This document shows, one piece after another, positions 8,407 to 17,395 of a DNA stretch of 64,000 nucleotides (within the stretch, counting starts at the first letter, position 1; each line of letters begins with the position of its first letter). The notes beneath the pieces were generated by a model. The model was given only the letters and a program-made list of their open reading frames with translations, had not been told where the DNA came from and did no database searches. Both the position numbers and the translations under genes were made by a program. Source of the stretch: CAVQBP01 sp963782475 (lineage in GTDB: Bacteria; Bacteroidota; Ignavibacteria; Ignavibacteriales; Ignavibacteriaceae); contig CAWAJW010000014.1 of NCBI GenBank assembly GCA_963782475.1, positions 1-64,000 of the forward strand. The letters are read 5' to 3'.

Positions 8407-9711
8407 TTATGGTTCTCTTTTGATTACAACAATTGTCATATCATCCATTTGTTCAGCACTATTACAGAATTTTTGGATTTCCTTAAAAACAATTTCTATT
8501 AAATTTTCAGGTAATTCATTCCTATTTTTTAAAATGACTTCCTTTAACCTGTCCTCATTAAATTCTTCTTCATTGCTGTTCATTGCTTCAGTAATACCAT
8601 CGGAAAAAAGAACAAGTAATCCGCCCTGGTTTACGGGTATAGAAGTTTCTTCGAAAGGATAAGAAGGGACAATACCTGCAACCAAACCTCCGACAGATAA
8701 TTTTGTTAAATTATTTTCTTTTGAAAAAAGGAAAGGTTCATTATGACCGGCATTGCAGTAAGTAATTTCGTGGGTTTTACTATTTAATATACCATAAAAT
8801 AATGTAGCAAATTTATTTGGAGCAGTACTGTGAAAAAGTATATCGCTTGTAAAAGATACACAATCTTTACATGGTCTATCTAGTTTTGCCTGTCCTCTTA
8901 GTGAAGCCTGAAGATTCGCCATTAATATTGCTGCGGGGATTCCTTTCCCTGAAATATCGGCGATACAGAAAGCCAGCCTCTCTTCATCAACTTTTATAAA
9001 ATCAAAATAATCTCCTCCGACATCTTTAGCAGGTATGCTTTTCCCCGCAATTTGATAGCCAAAAACTTTCGGCTGAACTTTAGGAAGCAAATCAACTTGT
9101 ATTTCATAAGCAAGCCGCATCTCTTCCTGTAAATGCCTGAGGGCTTTTTCTTCCTGGTATAAGCGGGCATTCTCTATTATTTGTGCCGATTGAGCGGCAA
9201 TAATACCAAGCAATCTCTGATCATTGTTTGAAAAGCCAATATTTGTTTTTTTATTAAACACAGTTAACAACCCAATCATTTTTCCCTTAACGTTCATTGG
9301 AACACTCAGCAAGGAATGTATGGGGAATTCCGCATTTACCATAAATTTAAATCTTGCATCTTTTTCAAGATCATTAATTAGAAGCGGGGTTTTATTTTTT
9401 AGCATCCAGCCGGTTAACTGGGCATCCAACCGGTAAGGGAGGTAATTTGAAACGGAATCCTGTTTGCGGATCATTGTCCGGAAAGGCTTTTCCTGATCCT
9501 TTTCATCTAAAAGCATTACAGCACCCTGTTCTACTGTTAAGTGTTTAACACATTTACGAACTATAAGATCAATTATCTGTTCAAGGGGCTGTGTTGAAGA
9601 GATGGCTGTAGAAATTTCATTTAATACCGAAAGTTCTTCGATTGCAGTTCTTAAACGCTTATTTTCTTCCTGTAATTTTAAAGTGGATTCAGGCAGTTTT
9701 GTTTTATCCAT
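8407..9711 (-). CDS. GAF-SpoIIE (RsbU-type) serine phosphatase
   Basis: A 434-residue cytoplasmic phosphatase. A short coiled coil (about 8-30) precedes a GAF sensor domain (about 36-185), a linker helix, then a PP2C/SpoIIE domain (about 215-432). The metal-binding aspartates are visible in DVGGDYFDF, ADISGKGIPAA, FSDGITEA and DDMTIVVI. In partner-switching systems this class dephosphorylates a STAS antagonist; such an antagonist lies downstream on the same strand. The GAF domain probably supplies the input signal. It is the first gene of the minus-strand block, with a divergent VOC gene on its other side. Confidence 0.92.
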   Translation of the reverse strand: MDKTKLPESTLKLQEENKRLRTAIEELSVLNEISTAISSTQPLEQIIDLIVRKCVKHLTVEQGAVMLLDEKDQEKPFRTMIRKQDSVSNYLPYRLDAQLTGWMLKNKTPLLINDLEKDARFKFMVNAEFPIHSLLSVPMNVKGKMIGLLTVFNKKTNIGFSNNDQRLLGIIAAQSAQIIENARLYQEEKALRHLQEEMRLAYEIQVDLLPKVQPKVFGYQIAGKSIPAKDVGGDYFDFIKVDEERLAFCIADISGKGIPAAILMANLQASLRGQAKLDRPCKDCVSFTSDILFHSTAPNKFATLFYGILNSKTHEITYCNAGHNEPFLFSKENNLTKLSVGGLVAGIVPSYPFEETSIPVNQGGLLVLFSDGITEAMNSNEEEFNEDRLKEVILKNRNELPENLIEIVFKEIQKFCNSAEQMDDMTIVVIKREP

Positions 9712-9929
9712 TTTGATTCCTTAAGTAGCATATAAAAGTGTCCGGGGAAAGAAGTAATAGAAAGATAATCAATTCTAACAAAAAATAAAGTGTTGAATAA
9801 ATATAAAATATTCTCTTTATGAATTTGAAGATACAGCCTAACAGTTTTATATTGCAAACGCTGTTTATAAAATATTAAAGATTTATTTCGTTGATTCAGA
9901 AATAATCAAATATAAAAATAGGAGTAAAA

Positions 9930-10313
9930 ATGACATTCGAACATTTTGCATTGAACGTTTCCAAGCCTGTCGAAATGGGTCAATGGTATGTGGATAATTG
10001 TGAAATGAAGATAGTGAGATCAGTGGAAAATTATCCGTATACAAGATTTTTAACGGATAAAGCGGGGAAAGTTATGCTGGAAATTTATTCTAATACTTCA
10101 GCAAGGATCCCGGAGTATGAGAAACAGAATCCGCTTGAATTTCATTTTGCATTAAGTGTAACCGATCCGGTGGCAGTAAAAGATAAATTAATCTCTGCAG
10201 GAGCCGCATTTGTTGAAGAAATTAAAATGGATGACGGTTCACACCTTTTTATGCTCAGGGATCCTTTCGGCATACCGCTTCAGCTCTGCAAAAGAGGGAA
10301 ACCGATGATCTAA
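9930..10313 (+). CDS. VOC-family (glyoxalase-like) protein
   Basis: A 127-residue single-domain VOC protein with the paired beta-alpha-beta-beta-beta layout: FEHFALNV at the start and SHLFMLRDPFGIPLQL at the end. VOC members include glyoxalases, dioxygenases, epimerases and resistance proteins. Possible metal ligands are H6 in the first strand and E in the central strand, but the reaction cannot be read from this. The start is preceded by a good AGGAG eight bases upstream. It is divergent from the phosphatase gene and is followed ten bases later by the cupin region. Confidence 0.85.
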   Translation: MTFEHFALNVSKPVEMGQWYVDNCEMKIVRSVENYPYTRFLTDKAGKVMLEIYSNTSARIPEYEKQNPLEFHFALSVTDPVAVKDKLISAGAAFVEEIKMDDGSHLFMLRDPFGIPLQLCKRGKPMI

Positions 10314-10352
10314 TAATTTTTTATGCAATATTTTTTTTTACAAGGAATTATT

Positions 10353-10808
10353 ATGAGAAAAGAATTCGTAAAAATTTATTTTGGGATTACTTTTTTTCTC
10401 CTATTAGCATTTAATATTTCAGCACAAACTTTAGATGATAGTCAGCCGCTTTTAGATACTCTTAAATATAATATTGAAAGTTGTGTAAATCCTTTTTCAA
10501 TGGATAATGCAGAAAAAACAAAAGCAGGGTACCAATATTGGTTTGTTGACAAAAATTTTCTTGACGGCAGAACCATAAAGCTGAGTGTAGTTAAACCGCA
10601 TGAAGCAACTCATCCGCCTCATAAGCACGCTGAAGATGAATTCTTTTTTGTCCTTGAAGGTAAAGCTGAATTTTACTTGAACGGTCACAGAAAAGTCGTT
10701 GGCCCGATGACAAGTTTATATTGTCCCCCTTATTTTGAACACGGAATCAGGAATGTGGGAGACACGGATTTGAAATACCTGGTGATAAAAAAGTATATAG
10801 TGAACTGA
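10353..10808 (+). CDS. Exported cupin-domain protein
   Basis: A 151-residue protein with an N-terminal signal peptide ending near ISAQ. The cupin barrel carries motif 1 as HPPHKHAEDEFFFVLEG (two His and one Glu as metal ligands) and motif 2 as PPYFEHGIRN. Small single cupins may be enzymes, binding proteins or metal-dependent regulators, and periplasmic export argues against a transcription role. The start at 10353 is preferred to the upstream ATG at 10323 because of AAGGA just before it and because it puts the signal peptide at the N-terminus. Confidence 0.83.
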   Translation: MRKEFVKIYFGITFFLLLAFNISAQTLDDSQPLLDTLKYNIESCVNPFSMDNAEKTKAGYQYWFVDKNFLDGRTIKLSVVKPHEATHPPHKHAEDEFFFVLEGKAEFYLNGHRKVVGPMTSLYCPPYFEHGIRNVGDTDLKYLVIKKYIVN

Positions 10809-10882
10809 AGTTGTGAAACAAAACCTTACCCTTACTCTGTTCTATAATCCTTTAATGATTGTTTTATATTAAAATAATAAAT

Positions 10883-11695
10883 ATGAAAAATATATTTTTT
10901 ACTTTTTCTATTTTGGTTGTTCTGTTCGCTGCTCCTTTATATTCCCAGCAGAAAGTAATTAAAATCTGGCCGGGATTAGCTCCTGGAACTGAAGATAGAA
11001 CAAATAATGAAAAGACTGTAAATGGCAATGTAGCCAATGTTTATCAACCTGATTTAACAATTTATTTGCCAGGAAAAATAGACAAGAACAAACCTGCGTT
11101 AATTGTTATGCCAGGCGGAGGTTATAAACAGGTTGTCATGAAAAAAGAAGGTTATGCAATTGCTGATTGGCTAAATAAAAATGGAATTGCAGCATTTGTT
11201 TTAAAATACAGACTAAACCCGGCTGAAGCTCTTCATGATGCTCAAAGAGCGCTTAGTCTGCTTCGTTCTAATTCCGAAGAATATAATATTAACGCAGATA
11301 ATATCGGAGTAATAGGATTTTCAGCAGGCGGCCATTTAGCTGCAAACCTTTCAACACATTTTGGGAAAAAGAAAATTATAGACAAAATAGATTCGGTAAG
11401 CTGCAAACCAGATTTTATGATATCGGTATACGGAGCAGTAGGTTCCTTAGTTGAAGATGTAAATAAAAGTACACCTCCGGCTTTTTTAGTTCATGCAGAC
11501 GATGATCCTAAAGTACCTGCAGATGAAAGCGTTGATTATTATTTGGCTCTTCATAAGAATGGAGTGCCGGCAGAATTACATGTTTATGAAAAAGGGGGAC
11601 ATGGATTTGCATTAAGAGATACAGATAAGCCTGTTATTAGCTGGGCTATAAGATGCATAGACTGGATGAGGGTACAGGGAATATTAAATCAATAA
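10883..11695 (+). CDS. Exported alpha/beta-hydrolase, acetylesterase-type (BD-FAE-like)
   Basis: A 270-residue secreted esterase. A signal peptide (about 1-21, ending LYSQQ) precedes the fold. The oxyanion motif MPGGGY (76-81), nucleophile elbow GFSAGGH (S147), acid in DDDPKVP, and histidine in GGHGF fit the acetyl-xylan/feruloyl esterase-like family. A likely role is removal of acetyl groups from plant or algal polysaccharides in the periplasm. The start chosen is ATG 10883; the open frame extends upstream to a TTG but would bury the signal peptide. A clear paralogue lies at 40522-41457 in the carbohydrate locus, with the same QQKVI-(K/E)-(I/L)WP start of the mature protein. Confidence 0.87.
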   Translation: MKNIFFTFSILVVLFAAPLYSQQKVIKIWPGLAPGTEDRTNNEKTVNGNVANVYQPDLTIYLPGKIDKNKPALIVMPGGGYKQVVMKKEGYAIADWLNKNGIAAFVLKYRLNPAEALHDAQRALSLLRSNSEEYNINADNIGVIGFSAGGHLAANLSTHFGKKKIIDKIDSVSCKPDFMISVYGAVGSLVEDVNKSTPPAFLVHADDDPKVPADESVDYYLALHKNGVPAELHVYEKGGHGFALRDTDKPVISWAIRCIDWMRVQGILNQ

Positions 11696-11706
11696 ATATT
11701 TTAAAA

Positions 11707-12441
11707 ATGTTGTTCGAACGGGATTATTTCATCCACTATTATGATATTGATCTAAATAAAAAAGCATCAATATTCAGTCTCCTTAGATATTTTGAGGATA
11801 TTGCAATTCTGCACAGTGAATATGTAAAGCGCGGCATCGACTATTATTCCGAGCACCATGTCGGCTGGGTGCTTTATAAATGGGATATCAAAATAGACCG
11901 GTATCCTGAATTCATGGAAATCATAAAAGTAAGAACCAGGCCCTCTTATTTAAAAAGCTTCCAGGCATACCGCTACTTTGATATTCTTGATTCAGACGGA
12001 AACCAGATTATTACTGCTAATTCAATGTGGCTCTTTCTTAATACCGATACCAAAAAACCGACCAGGATAACGGAAGATATATTTGAGGGATATGGAGTCG
12101 ACAAAAATAAAATGACTGAACTGGAATTTGGTGATATAAATATATTATCGAAAATTGATGCTGAAAAAAAATTCAACGTTAGGCATATTGATATAGATTC
12201 AAATCATCATGTAAATAATATAAAATATGTTGAATGGGCTTTAGAGATGGTTCCTCAAAATATTCTTAACGGTTATATGTTAGATAATTTAAAAGTTAAT
12301 TACAGAAAAGAAACAGCTTACGGTAAAAGCATCATCTCGGCAATCGATATGATTGAGAAAGAAAAAAAAATTAAATGTACTCACCGGATATCTTCGGAAG
12401 AATCAACATTATGTATGCTTGAGACAAACTGGCAATTATAA
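11707..12441 (+). CDS. Acyl-ACP thioesterase (FatA/FatB-like, double hotdog)
   Basis: A 244-residue cytoplasmic thioesterase of the acyl-ACP thioesterase family, which ends fatty-acid elongation by hydrolysing acyl-ACP. The first hotdog holds FLRY-like FEDIAILHSE and the VGWVLYKWDIKI strand. The second holds the diagnostic IDSNHHVNNIKYVEW, with the Asn/His pair of the catalytic site. ATG 11707 is chosen; the frame is open upstream to 11653 but that would overlap the esterase stop (11693-11695). The gene follows the esterase after 11 bases, so they are probably cotranscribed, although no functional link is evident. Confidence 0.9.
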   Translation: MLFERDYFIHYYDIDLNKKASIFSLLRYFEDIAILHSEYVKRGIDYYSEHHVGWVLYKWDIKIDRYPEFMEIIKVRTRPSYLKSFQAYRYFDILDSDGNQIITANSMWLFLNTDTKKPTRITEDIFEGYGVDKNKMTELEFGDINILSKIDAEKKFNVRHIDIDSNHHVNNIKYVEWALEMVPQNILNGYMLDNLKVNYRKETAYGKSIISAIDMIEKEKKIKCTHRISSEESTLCMLETNWQL

Positions 12442-12554
12442 TACGGCAGTTCTTACCCTGGTTTTCTATTTGTAAAGACTTCCTTTTTTCTTAAAAAACT
12501 AAATATTATGTTTCAGCATTTCTTTTAGAAATTGAAGATTCGGAATGCAGACTG

Positions 12555-13496
12555 ATGGCTCAAACTACTGATAATGAAATTGTTATTGAGGTAAAAGATG
12601 TTTATAAATCTTTTAAGACCGTTGATGCCGTTAAAGGAATCAGCTTAAAGATTCATAAGGGGGAATTTATTGCATTACTGGGGCCGAATGGAGCCGGCAA
12701 AACAACTCTTGTTGAAATGATAGAAGGAATTCAAAAACCTGATAAAGGGGAAATTTTTATTCTGAATAAGCATTGGAAGGGGAATGAAGATGAGCTTCAC
12801 AATGCAATTGGTCTTTCTCTGCAGGAAACACATTTTGTTGATAAATTAACTGTTGATGAAACCTTAAAGCTCTTTGCAAGTTTTTACGAATTAAAAAAGG
12901 AGAGAGTCGATCACATTATACATATAATTGATTTGGAAGAAAAAAGAAAATCATATACCGCGAATTTATCGGGCGGGCAAAGGCAAAAGCTTGCCCTTGG
13001 TATTGCCTTGCTGAACAATCCTAAAATATTGCTTCTTGATGAACCTACCACCGGATTGGATCCGAATGCAAGAAGGGAAATATGGACTATACTTAACGGT
13101 TTAAAGGAGAAATCCCGGACTTCATTAATCCTGACAACTCACTATATGGAAGAGGCCGAACAGCTTTGTGATTATATCGTAATAATGGATTACGGGAAAA
13201 TTCTTAGTGAAGGAACCCTGAGCCAGCTCCTTAAAGAAAGTGAAGAGCATTATATCGATTTTACTCTTGAAAAATCAATTTTCCAGAATCAATTATTCAA
13301 AAATTCCGGTTTTAATGTTGAATGGGATCAGGCAAATAATAAAGGGCTTCTTATAATGAAAGATATAGAATCAGATCTTCCCGGTTTTCTTACTTTCCTG
13401 AAAGAGAATGACCTGCATCTGAACAGCTTTGAGAGCCGGAGAAAAACACTGGATGATCTTTTTATTAATCTTGCAGGCAGGCATCTTAATGAATAA
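12555..13496 (+). CDS. ABC transporter ATP-binding protein, DrrA/NodI type
   Basis: A 313-residue ATPase. Walker A is GPNGAGKT (43-50), the signature LSGGQRQK is near 139, Walker B ILLLDEP near 158, with the Q-loop LSLQET and the switch His in LTTHYMEE. The C-terminal 90 residues form the accessory region common to ABC-2 exporters of drugs, polysaccharides or unknown substrates. It pairs with the permease gene that overlaps its last eight bases. The substrate is unknown. Confidence 0.95.
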   Translation: MAQTTDNEIVIEVKDVYKSFKTVDAVKGISLKIHKGEFIALLGPNGAGKTTLVEMIEGIQKPDKGEIFILNKHWKGNEDELHNAIGLSLQETHFVDKLTVDETLKLFASFYELKKERVDHIIHIIDLEEKRKSYTANLSGGQRQKLALGIALLNNPKILLLDEPTTGLDPNARREIWTILNGLKEKSRTSLILTTHYMEEAEQLCDYIVIMDYGKILSEGTLSQLLKESEEHYIDFTLEKSIFQNQLFKNSGFNVEWDQANNKGLLIMKDIESDLPGFLTFLKENDLHLNSFESRRKTLDDLFINLAGRHLNE

Positions 13497-14619
13497 ATCA
13501 TTTAAAGCCGGGCAGCTGAAAGCTTTAGTAATTTCACATTCGAAAGAATTAATGCGGGAACCGGCGGTGCTGTTCTGGGGTATTGTTTTCCCGATTCTCA
13601 TGGCATTAGGATTAGGGATAGCTTTTACTCAAAAATCCGATACTACTAACAGGATTGGTTTAATTGAAAATAGATCTAATCTGCCGGGAAATTCTTATTC
13701 AATAATACCTTTCCTAAATAAGTATGGTGAAAAAATTAAAGATGATAATTATCCTGCAGAATATAAGCTTGAAATAAAAAATAAGAAGCTCGGCAATACG
13801 ATTTATTTATTCCAAAAAATGGATTGGAAAGAAGCTGCAAAGCTTCTTAAAAAAGGAGAAATTAATCTGGTTATTGAAGATTCGGTTGGGATAATTAAAT
13901 ATCATTTTGATCCTGCAGGTCCTGATGCACAGCTTAACTATCTTAGGCTTTCAAAAGTATTTGAAAACAGGGAACTTGTAAAGGAAAATAGTGAGAATAT
14001 AAAACCTCTTACATTAAAAGGGACACGGTATATTGATTTCCTTATCCCGGGATTAATTGCACTGGGAATGCTGATGTCATCTATCTGGGGTCTTGGTTAT
14101 ACTCTTATAGAAAAGAGATCAAAAAAATTATTACGAAGGATGATTGCTACACCAATGAAAAAATCATACTTCCTGATTTCATTTATGTCGGTAAGAACTA
14201 TAATGAATTTTTTTGAATCATTGCTGCTATTTATTTTTGCCAATATCGTTTTCGGTATAACTATCCAGGGAAATATCGCAGCTTTATTCCTGGTATTTAT
14301 CGCGGGCAATATAAATTTTGCAGGCCTGGCAACACTTATCTCGGCCAGAACTGCCAATCCCGAAGTCGGAAATGGAATTATAAGTGCTGTAACCACCCCG
14401 ATGTTTGTCCTTTCGGGTATATTTTTCAGCTACCAGCATTTCCCCAACTGGTCTATACCATTTATTAAAATTATCCCGCTTACAATGCTTGCAGATTCTG
14501 TAAGGAGCATATTTATTGAGGGGGCCGGTTTTAGTGATATTGCATTCCCTTTTTTTATTTTGCTGGGAATGGGGATCCTCTTTTTTACTATCGGATTAAA
14601 AACATTTAAATGGTATTGA
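13489..14619 (+). CDS. ABC-2 type permease
   Basis: A 376-residue membrane protein with one N-terminal transmembrane helix (about 22-42), a large extracytoplasmic domain (about 43-175), and five or six C-terminal helices including GLIALGMLMSSIWGLGY and the PMFVLSGIFFSYQHFPNW loop typical of ABC-2 permeases. The start ATG 13489 overlaps the ATPase stop (ATGAATAA), indicating translational coupling; an earlier in-frame ATG at 13429 would lie inside the ATPase gene. Together the pair forms an exporter of unknown cargo. Confidence 0.93.
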   Translation: MNKSFKAGQLKALVISHSKELMREPAVLFWGIVFPILMALGLGIAFTQKSDTTNRIGLIENRSNLPGNSYSIIPFLNKYGEKIKDDNYPAEYKLEIKNKKLGNTIYLFQKMDWKEAAKLLKKGEINLVIEDSVGIIKYHFDPAGPDAQLNYLRLSKVFENRELVKENSENIKPLTLKGTRYIDFLIPGLIALGMLMSSIWGLGYTLIEKRSKKLLRRMIATPMKKSYFLISFMSVRTIMNFFESLLLFIFANIVFGITIQGNIAALFLVFIAGNINFAGLATLISARTANPEVGNGIISAVTTPMFVLSGIFFSYQHFPNWSIPFIKIIPLTMLADSVRSIFIEGAGFSDIAFPFFILLGMGILFFTIGLKTFKWY

Positions 14620-14678
14620 GCAATTTGATACTAATTGTAGTTCATAGTATGTGATTTTTAAAATTTAATTATTATAAG

Positions 14679-14705
14679 CAGATCCCGAATTATTTCCGGG
14701 ATCTG
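14679..14705. terminator. Bidirectional hairpin between convergent genes
   Basis: A 9-bp perfect stem, CAGATCCCG (14679-14687) with CGGGATCTG (14697-14705), and a nine-base loop. It lies between the ends of the permease (plus) and the M13 peptidase (minus). The flanks are AT-rich but have no clear uninterrupted T-tract on either side. Confidence 0.65.
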
Positions 14706-14725
14706 TATAAAAAAGAGGATTAATA

Positions 14726-16771
14726 TTACCAGATTTTTACGAGCCTATCTCCGGTTGCTCTCATTGGATCACCTTCTTTAATATTAAAAGCCTGCCAGAA
14801 TTCGGGCATATTGCTGAACGGTCCGTTGACTCTGAATCTATCCGGGGAATGCGGATCAGTTTTAATTAGAAGCTTTATAGTTTGATCCCGTGTATTGCTT
14901 TCCCATACCTGGGCCCAAGCAAGAAAGAATCTTTGGTTTGGAGTAAACCCGTCTATTTTTTCAGGGTTATTATATTCTTCGGTTTTCTTAAAAGCAGTAA
15001 ATGCTACATTTAAGCCGCCAAGATCAGCAATGTTTTCGCCTTCGGTTAGTTTTCCATTTATATGCATTGTATCAATAGGTATATATGAATCAAACTGGTC
15101 AATAATTTTCTTTGCATGCTCATTAAATTTCATTTCATCATCCTTAGTCCACCAGTCTTTTATGTTTCCGTCAGCATCATATTGTCTTCCCTGGTCATCG
15201 AAGCCATGTGTTATTTCGTGGCCAATAACAGCGCCCATAGCACCGTAATTAATAGCATCATCGGCATTTTGATTGAAAAAAGGAGGCTGCAGTATTGCGG
15301 CGGGGAAAACAATTTCATTTCTCAAAGGTTCATAATATGCATTTACAGTCTGGGGATTCATTTCCCATTCAGAAGGATCAACAGGTTTATCAATTTTTTT
15401 AATATCCCTGTTGAAATTAAATTCAGCACAGCGAATGGCGTTGGCATAATAAGAATCTCTTTCAATATTTAGCGAATCATAATTAATCCATTTATCCGGA
15501 TAGCCGATTTTAACTGTAAACAAATCTAGTTTATGCAACGCTTGTTTTTTTGTATCGGCGTTCATCCAGTCAACCAAGTTAATTCTTTCTCGCATTGCCT
15601 CGAGGAGACTCTTAACAATCTTTAAAGCCCGTTCTTTTGCCTCCGGTGGGAAGACCTGCTTCACATATATTTGTCCGAGTGCTTCCCCGATTGAGCCGTC
15701 CTCACGAATCAAAACCCTTTTCCACCTTGGCTGAAGTGCTTTAGAGCCATATAAAAATTTACTATAAAAATTGAAATGCTCATTAACAAAATTTGAATCA
15801 AGATAATTTGCAGAAGAATTCAGAAGACTCCATGTTAAGTATGGTTTCCAATTATCAATAGGAGTTTCTTTTATTAATTTATTTATCTCTTTAAAAAAGT
15901 CCGGTTGCCCGATATTCATACTATCAATGTTTGCCAGACCAACTTCCTTAAAATAATCACCCCAGTAAAAGCCTGGAGATAATTTTTCCAGTTGCACGAG
16001 ATTCATTTTATTATAAGTCTTATTGGGATTTCTCATCTCAACTTTCGACATTGAGGCTTTTGCCAGCGCAGTCTCAATTTTCATTACCTTTGCAGCATTG
16101 GTCTTTGCAGAGGGTACTTTTTCATCGAGCAGTTTGAACATATTTATTAGATGGATAATATATTTTTCTCTGACTTCCTTTGAATAATTGTCATTATTCA
16201 GGTAATAATCTTTATCAGGTAAACCAAGTCCGCCCTGCGCCAGTTGAGCAATTTCCATTTTACTGTTTTTGGCATCTACACCGGAACTAAAATCAAACAA
16301 AGGCGCACCTAAATGAATATGCTGATAGACAATTTCATCTAAAAGATCTTTCTGTGTTTTAATTGCATTGATCCTTTTTAGTTCTGCTTCAATAGGTTTG
16401 ATCCCATCCGTTTCAATTTTTAATGTATCCATACCTGAAAAGTAGAAATCACCTATTTTTTGCTGAATACTTCCTTTTTTTGCATCCCTATTCTTAGCTG
16501 CATCTTCAAGAATTTTATGGAGGATTTTATAATTTTTTTCTGCTAAAACAGAAAATGTACCCCACTCGCTGTATTCCTTTGGAATCGGATTATTTTTTAT
16601 CCAGTTTCCCACGGCATATTGGTAAAAATCTTTTGCCGGGTTTGCTGATGAATCAATATTGGTCAATGGAAACCCGTTGTCTATTTTTCGATTTTCTTTG
16701 GTAGAACAGGATGATAAAATAAAAGCCATCCCTATAAAGAAGATTAAAAAACCCTTCAAATTAAAGAACAT
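14726..16771 (-). CDS. M13 (neprilysin-type) zinc metallopeptidase lipoprotein
   Basis: A roughly 680-residue oligopeptidase. The zinc site is VIGHEITHGFDDQG (HExxH, about residue 520) with the third ligand Glu in GENIADLGG, the GENxAD motif diagnostic of M13. The substrate-positioning NAYYEP motif (N-A-Y-Y) is also present. A lipoprotein signal ends in LSSCS, so it is likely periplasmic or membrane-bound, degrading peptides outside the cytoplasm. ATG 16771 is preferred over 16798 because AGG lies at proper spacing and the signal peptide then begins at the N-terminus. It stands alone, facing the ABC genes. Confidence 0.93.
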   Translation of the reverse strand: MFFNLKGFLIFFIGMAFILSSCSTKENRKIDNGFPLTNIDSSANPAKDFYQYAVGNWIKNNPIPKEYSEWGTFSVLAEKNYKILHKILEDAAKNRDAKKGSIQQKIGDFYFSGMDTLKIETDGIKPIEAELKRINAIKTQKDLLDEIVYQHIHLGAPLFDFSSGVDAKNSKMEIAQLAQGGLGLPDKDYYLNNDNYSKEVREKYIIHLINMFKLLDEKVPSAKTNAAKVMKIETALAKASMSKVEMRNPNKTYNKMNLVQLEKLSPGFYWGDYFKEVGLANIDSMNIGQPDFFKEINKLIKETPIDNWKPYLTWSLLNSSANYLDSNFVNEHFNFYSKFLYGSKALQPRWKRVLIREDGSIGEALGQIYVKQVFPPEAKERALKIVKSLLEAMRERINLVDWMNADTKKQALHKLDLFTVKIGYPDKWINYDSLNIERDSYYANAIRCAEFNFNRDIKKIDKPVDPSEWEMNPQTVNAYYEPLRNEIVFPAAILQPPFFNQNADDAINYGAMGAVIGHEITHGFDDQGRQYDADGNIKDWWTKDDEMKFNEHAKKIIDQFDSYIPIDTMHINGKLTEGENIADLGGLNVAFTAFKKTEEYNNPEKIDGFTPNQRFFLAWAQVWESNTRDQTIKLLIKTDPHSPDRFRVNGPFSNMPEFWQAFNIKEGDPMRATGDRLVKIW

Positions 16772-16984
16772 ATTATACCTGTTGATTTTTAATAACATTA
16801 ATTAAAAACACTATAAAACTTATATAAAATTTGTTAAAATAATATTCATTTTTGGAAGAAAATTAAGGTACAAATTTTTTACACTTAAATAGTTCTCTCG
16901 GTAATATTGTGGTACTTTTTTTGTGGAGAATATCTATTAGGAGTAGTAGTTATATGGAAAAACAATAATTCGGGAGGATGAAAC

Positions 16985-17173
16985 ATGGAAGGAGAATTTG
17001 AAAGCTATAATAATAATATTGATGAATTCGATGCCCGGAACATTTTCGAATTTGACGAATTAAAAGAGTTAAATAGAAGAAAGTTTAAAAATATCCTTAA
17101 TAATGAAAAAAACGATTCTGAAATTACAATACCCTTAATTAAAAAAAACGAAAGGAGATTTTTAATTAATTAA
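16985..17173 (+). CDS. Small acidic protein of unknown function
   Basis: A 62-residue charged, Asn-rich protein with no signal peptide or membrane segment. It starts eight bases after a strong GGGAGG, the main reason to accept it as a gene. The middle, FEFDELKELNRRKF, would form an amphipathic helix. It stands alone between the divergent M13 peptidase and the NADP-binding oxidoreductase. No family is recognised. Confidence 0.5.
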   Translation: MEGEFESYNNNIDEFDARNIFEFDELKELNRRKFKNILNNEKNDSEITIPLIKKNERRFLIN

Positions 17174-17395
17174 ATTGATTTTAAATTTTTCAAGATATTG
17201 AAAAAATAGCTGCTGCTTAAAGAAATGGTTCATTTTCACATCAAAAGATTATCTTCTCTTTCATAATTCCATTATAAAAAATTTTAACTAATTTCATAAC
17301 TGTCTGATATTTATAACACATAAGTTTATTTGATGTTATGTTATTATTGAATTTAATTTTTAGATGAAACCATAACTTAAAAAAGGAGCTATGTA

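Noticed and set aside
11653..11706. Extended start of the acyl-ACP thioesterase
   Set aside because: It would overlap the esterase gene end; the internal ATG at 11707 fits the family's usual N-terminus.
13429..13488. Extended start of the ABC permease
   Set aside because: It lies inside the ATPase gene; the overlapping ATGAATAA at 13489 is the normal coupled start.
15116..15472. Plus-strand frame of 118 codons inside the M13 peptidase gene
   Set aside because: It overlaps the catalytic region of a recognised gene and has no family features.
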